From positions 58,361-122,360 of the forward strand of contig JARBJD010000224.1 of the NCBI GenBank assembly GCA_033064195.1: a stretch of 64,000 nucleotides of DNA, given 5' to 3'. Both the position numbers and the translations under genes were made by a program. The DNA comes from Blattamonas nauphoetae (lineage: Eukaryota; Preaxostyla; Oxymonadida). This document shows positions 35,501 to 41,500 of this stretch, piece after piece (positions within the stretch are counted from its first letter, which is position 1; each line of letters starts with the position of its first letter). The notes below the pieces were generated by a model. That model had not been told where the DNA came from. It did not search any database and saw nothing but the letters and a program-made list of their open reading frames with translations.

Positions 35501-38500
35501 ACTTTGTATTTCCAGTACTGTTTGGTGATCTTGATTGGATCAGAATCATCACATTCGTTGTAGTCAGCATCAATATCAAAGTCTTTGTAGGCACATGCAT
35601 ACTTGATTGCAGAAGCATTTGCTGACAGTGAGAGATTGTGCAACATGTCCACTTTGTATTGGAAGTTCAGATCAATCAGATTGTCAAGTGGTGCAATCAT
35701 GCATTCGACGTCTCTGATGTTGTAGAACTTGAGATAATCCCATCTGTTCTTGAATCCTTGCTTGTTCCAATCATCAAGGTAAAGTTGGTACTCTGTGTCT
35801 GACATTTCACTGTTGTTCAGACTGGAATAGAATTCATATTTAGAGAATGGTTCTTGTTTGCTCAACACTGAATCATAGTCTGATGAATCAAATGATTCGT
35901 AAGCAAAGAATGATTTCTGAAGTGTCGTGTTTCCTCCGAAGGCTTTGACTGCATTATCCAATGTCATTGGTCCAGTGTACGACATCATGTCAATGAATCG
36001 AAGAACCTGTTGTGTTTTCTCATGTCTGATCAATACTTGTTTGTACTTTGTTGTTGATCCAAGGAAGCTCACCACTTTCCAATCCTTGTCAACCAGATCA
36101 CGAAAGATGAGATTGATGTCAAATCTTGAACTGTTGAATCCAATCACACTGACTTCATTTTGTGAGGGTATTTCTGGGTCATCGTAGTAGTTGTTCTCTC
36201 GTACTGTCTCAGCATATTTGAAGAGTTCTCTGATCCATTGCTTCACAAAGTCTTTTCCATCTCGAAGATTAAAGTAGATTGACTTCACTCCTGATTTTGT
36301 TTTGATTGCTGATGCAACTGACAAGGGTTTTAGATGTGAGATCAACTGAGTATTGTCATCAGAGAATAGATTGTCAAGAATGAGATCTTCCATTGTTTCG
36401 AAATCGTAAGTGATGTAGTATTGTGTTGGTTTGAATTCGTCTTGTCTTTTGTGTGCCATCAGAAATTCATGAGTCTTGTTGTTGAGGATGTGTGGAACAT
36501 ACGGCCTTGGCGTTTTATCAAGTGAGATTTTCTTTGCATGTTTTCCATCGACTTCTTTACACTCTCTGAGATGTTTCTCGTTGGATGTCTTGAAGTGAGA
36601 ATCCTTCACTTGGAATCCTCTTGATTGACAGTAAGGACAGAGCTTGTATCCAGTGATTTTCTCAGGATCAACAATGTACATCACGTGAACGAGAGTTGCC
36701 GTTAGTGGAATCATCAGAAGTGGAAGAACTCTCGCATCGTCATTCTCGTTGATGTACGACTGACTGAGGAAGTATTTCTTCTTGTCTTCATCGAACTCAT
36801 AGATGTGAACAGTGATGTTGAATACTTGCATTGCTCTCTCCAAATCACAGGCAATATCAAATCCAGGATATTGTTGAAGATGTGGAGTCAATTGTCGAGA
36901 CTTCAAATGTGTGAGATTCATCCATTGTGCAAACAATCTGTAGGCCTCACTGTTCCTCATAATGATTGAGATTTTCTCGCCTTTGACATCTTGAAGTGTA
37001 AGGAACGATAGTGCTTGAAAGAAGCAGATGTTGTACTCGGAATCAATGTATCGAACATTTCGAGTTTTAATGTGTTCAGTGAGAATTGCATTGGCTTTTC
37101 CTGCGACTGGGAATCGATAGACTGCAACCAGAATGGAGTGGAATGCAATAAACATCGTCTTTGTGTCCATCAGTGTTCTCTCTTGTGATTCTTTGATCAG
37201 ATTGATAGCATATTTGGAATATTCATTGATGTCTTCTGCACTTCTTATCACTGTTGGGAAACTCTTCGATGTATTCTCCAACTCTGGTCTGAAATCATTG
37301 TACAGTGTCTCATCTTTGTCTTTCCTTTCAACGATCTTACCGAAGTCAATACTGATCTTGAATGGTCGATCCTTCTCTTTTCATACACTGCTTCGATGAA
37401 GGTTGTGATTTCTTCAACGTTCTTCAGATGATTGTGGAAGTACAACTGATACGGTTTTCCATTGTCTTCAACCTTCTCAACCTCATTCTTTTGAACTTCC
37501 TTCGTGCATTTGTCAGGCATTCGTTGAAGGCAAGTTTGTCTCTTGGTTCAGCGAGTAAGATGCATTCTTTGAATCCATCAAACTGCTTAACTTCTCTTGT
37601 TTCCATTTGTTCATTCTTCTTCTGAATTAACAACAGATTCTTCATCCAGTGATCTATCAACTTCTCCTCAATTGATTTTAGTTTCCTTGTGATCTTGAAC
37701 TCTTCCTTTTCGATTCAGTTTCGTTCACTCTTGGATTTGCTTTCATGTCAATGAGAATGATATTTTGTCCTCTTCATTCATCAATGCATTGTTATTCTGT
37801 TCATTCTGTTTCTGAATTAACAGTTGTTGTTCAATTTGTCGTTGATGTCTCACTTCGTTCAGGAATTTTGGAATTAAATTGATATTAAGATATGCTGTTG
37901 GATTAGGATTTCGATATCCAACATCTGGTGTTGAAGCATTGCCAGGAGAAATGAATAGTGATGTTGCTTGTATGGACTGTCTGGATTGTATGTTCGACCA
38001 TCAGTAAATGCGAATTGGGTGTTTGGAAAGAGTTCTCTTACTTCTCTGATTTGTTCCTTCACTTTCCAGAGTTGTGTCATTTACTACGAATTAAAAAAAT
38101 AAAAAATAAAAAAAGTTGAATGATTATTTTGACTTCTTCAAATGTGGCTTCTTCTTTGCTTTCAGCCAGGAATCTAGTCGCACTTTGAAAACTTCAGAAC
38201 CACCAATTTCTCGATTTGTGAATGGAGTCAGGACTTGCTTGTACTCACCAACGAGCTCACAGTTGTACTTCCTCAGTTCATTCTCCACAAACGATTGAGT
38301 GTAGTGTCGACGTTGTGACATGTGTGGTCTGTTCCCTTGATTCCACAACTTTGGCTTTATTCTCCACTCAACTCCTTCATGAACATAGATGACTGGGATA
38401 TTGTGTCTGACATACTCAGAGACAAGTTCACAGTTCTCTTCTTTCATTGACTGAATCAAAGCTTGCTTGGCATCTGTTCGACGTTTTTCACTCCCCTTTG

Positions 38501-41500
38501 GAGGGTTCGAAGTCTTTAGCGAGACATATGTAGTATTCACTGTTGCCATTTAATACAAATTAAAAAATCAAAAAAATAAAAATCATAAATGAAATGTGAA
38601 GTGAGGTGTTGGAACTTTTTATTTCTTGTTCCTTGTTGTGCCAGCTTTCATCTTGCTTCTTTCTTTTTTTGTTTCTTTCTTCTTTGCAATACCTGCTTTC
38701 GGCTTCTTCATTCATTCAATTCATCATTCAAGTCTTCATCATTCAATCGTTCATTCAAGTTTGTATGATTTTACCGTAGGACAACCCGATACTCCTTTGG
38801 GGATCAATCTATCATGATCCTACTCAATGACTGCTGCTGGCGAAGTCCTTGAAGGGTTAAGTCTTGGGTGGGCATGATTTACGGGCACATCTAAGTGCGG
38901 CCAACATGAACCCCGGGGCGGATTCCTAGAAATCCACCGTCTCCAATTCAACCTTCAATTCGTTCTACGCATCAATCACGAGGGCACCATTTTGCCTGAG
39001 TATCAAGGGAAATTACGTCGAGGTATCATTCTTCAACTTGTCATTCAATCATTCATCATTCAAGTCTTCATCGTTCAATCGTTCATCATTTCCTTTTTCA
39101 AGTTTTTGTATGATTGTACCGTAGGACAACCCGATACTCCTTTGGGGATCACTCTATCATGATCCTACTCAATGACTACTGCTGGCGAATTCCTTGAAGG
39201 GCTAAGGTATTGGGGGGGCATGATTTACGGTCACATTGAAGTGATGCCCACAGTGAACCCCCGGGGACAACCTCCCAGTTCGTCCCGCTCCAATCCAACC
39301 TTCAATTCGTTCTACGCATTAGCCACGAGGGCACCATTTTGCCTGAGTATCAAGGGCAATTACGTCGAGGTTTCATACTTCAACTTTTTTGGAAATTTTG
39401 AATTTTTGAATTTTGAATTTTTGAAATTTGAATTTTTGAATTTTTGAATTTTTGAATTTTTGTTGTGAACGTTTTGAAATTTTGCCGAAAGTTTTGCCGA
39501 TGGCGGGATTCGATCCCACGGCTCAAAGGCCGAGTGTACCTTTAGACCTCCCGCTCTACCTACTGTGCTAGGAGGTCCTGGAAATGCCAGATTTTTCCAA
39601 TGCCTTGTACCTCGAATTTTCAGATCTGCTATATATTCCTTTTTTTGTCCACCTTTCTACCCTCGTTAAAAAGCACGACTTTTTCACGGGAGCGACTTTT
39701 GCTATATATTGATTTTTTCGTCACATTTTCAAATTTTCAAATCTACTATATATTCCTTTTTTTGGTCACTTTTTTTACCCTCGTTAAAAAGCACGACTTT
39801 TTCACGTCAGTAATTTTACTATATATTGAATTTATTGACAAAGTTTTCAAATTTTAAATCTGCTATATAGTCTCGCCAGAGGCTTCGAACCCTCACGGGT
39901 GAGAGGACTTTTTCGGGTACAAGGCTTCTGATTTTTCGGAATATTTTCAAGACCGGATAGTTTAGTGGTAGTAGTGAGTGCACGCACTACGACTACTAAG
40001 CTGAAGGTCCCAAGTTCAATTCCTGGCGGAAGCATTTAATTTCACATATCACTGCCCTTTGGCATGGTCTAGGCCCTTGGCAAGACCAACGTACGTCTCC
40101 GGATCTCAAACCGATAAAAATGAGTTCCGATGCCGGTCTAAAAGGGACCGATGAGAAGGGTCGCAACCTTCGGAACCTTGAAAAAATACACCAGCTTCCG
40201 CCAAAATCAAGGTTTTTGCTTTTTTGAAAATTTTCGAAATTTTGCTTCAACTTGAAAGTATGAAGTAACTGAACTCTGGAAGAGAATATTTCTCTAAGAT
40301 TGACAACTTTCTGAAATGAAAATGACTTTTACTTCTAGTATTTTCTGAATTGTCAATCGGCATGGAGAAAAAGCAATAGAAGTGGTGTCTTTGCCAACGT
40401 GGTTCCCAATTCGCCTTCTATACTACTTTCGGAGGCTCAATAGAAGCGTTTCAACATCTCTCCACAATCCCCTCTAAGGAAATTCTGTTCACGGGGACAA
40501 TATTCAATCCGATCACTACGCCACTCGTGTGCCTTTGAAGGATCCTGCCAGACGAGAGCCCGTATGAAAGGGATGGACTGCTCGCGGAATTCGATGTTTG
40601 TTGACGTGAGATTCCTCGATTTCGTAAATTTCCCCATCATTCTCTCCTTCACATCTCTCCCAGAAAACAGACACGCAGGTCCGCATGTCGAACATGAATG
40701 ACGCCTGCACACCGACAGGCCGAGATTGGATGCCGATCCCCGTCTTCAACTCCCTCAAAGTGATGAACAAGCCTCAGGATCATCTCGGCGTCCCCACCCA
40801 CATCTTCTTCTCGTACGGAAAGATGACCACATTTGCAAACATCATCAAAGAAGAGGTGTCAGAGTGAGGGAAAGATTCACCCATTGTTTGGAATGCTTCT
40901 CATGTCATCGATCCATTACCGATTCATTTTTCTCTCTAAATACCATTGTCAACGTGTAAGAAAGAGTTTAGAAGAAGTGATAATCACACTATTGTACGAA
41001 TTCTGGGCCTAGTCGAATAAAACCGGTTATTTATATTTTAGCCGGTTTTGTGGAGGGACTATTATGTGACTGTTTTGGATGTTTTGGATGTGTTTCAGAA
41101 AGAGATCCAGAAAGTGAGTCGGACGATATTTTTGATGATTGGTGTCGATTTTTGTCTCCATTGTGTTGCGGAACACACTCATATGGACTTGTGGTCTCTC
41201 CTGTTCTCTTTTTCAATTCTCGCTTTTCAGGCTGAACTGATGAAATTGGTTTCGATTGTTTGTTTGTAGTTTTCTTGGTTGTGATGATGGATGTCTTTCT
41301 TGCTTTCTTTCAGATTCGAAATCGCCCTCATTCGTTCGCTCTTCGCTTTCGTCTGAAATCGCTTCTTTCGTCATCACCCAATTTGGAGATTGGTCGGATT
41401 GTCCTGCATTGGAATCAGTGTGTTGATTTCGTTCTTCTTCTTATTTTGTGTTCAGTGTTGTTCTTGCATGGAATCTCTCTTCTTCGAACCTGAAATCGTC

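Larger units (their letters stand above)
21811..40427. mobile_element. Polinton/Maverick, 18.6 kb, young and mostly whole
   Basis: The element begins AGTAGTATAG and ends with its complement, and is flanked by a perfect 6-bp duplication TTCGGA, as expected for Polinton integrase. Long inverted repeats cover 21811-23621 and 38236-40427. Between them lie protein-primed DNA polymerase B, RVE integrase, a packaging ATPase on the opposite strand, two capsid-like proteins and at least six small or unknown genes, mostly on the minus strand and 35-80 bp apart. The gene set is that of capsid-bearing Polintons. The two inverted repeats are nearly identical apart from one internal duplication, so insertion was recent. 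Most genes have full-length frames; about two or three breaks are suspected overall. It is inserted in the outer TA-flanked transposon. Confidence 0.92.
38236..40427 (-). repeat. Right long terminal inverted repeat of the Polinton (2.19 kb)
   Basis: Inverted copy of 21811-23621 but about 380 bp longer, because a block carrying the 270-bp repeat (about 38765-39030) is present a second time at about 39115-39385. Otherwise the two repeats are nearly identical. Confidence 0.88.
20745..41059. mobile_element. TA-flanked DNA transposon (or non-autonomous relative), host of the Polinton
   Basis: The ends are 18-bp inverted repeats, GACCCTCCACAAAACCGG at 20745-20762 and its complement with one change at 41042-41059. 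They are flanked on both sides by the dinucleotide TA, the target duplication typical of Tc1/mariner-type elements. Just inside each end a second CCGG-centred inverted motif follows at a spacing of about 15 nt. Without the Polinton and its 6-bp duplication the element is 1692 bp, a normal size for this class. No DDE transposase could be recognised, so it may be a decayed or non-autonomous copy. It sits in an intron of the host gene. Confidence 0.6.

Noticed and set aside
20745-41059. Outer 18-bp inverted repeats taken as the Polinton ends
   Set aside because: The long inverted repeats stop at 21811 and 40427, exactly where a 6-bp TTCGGA duplication occurs; the outer repeats have a TA duplication and belong to a different element.
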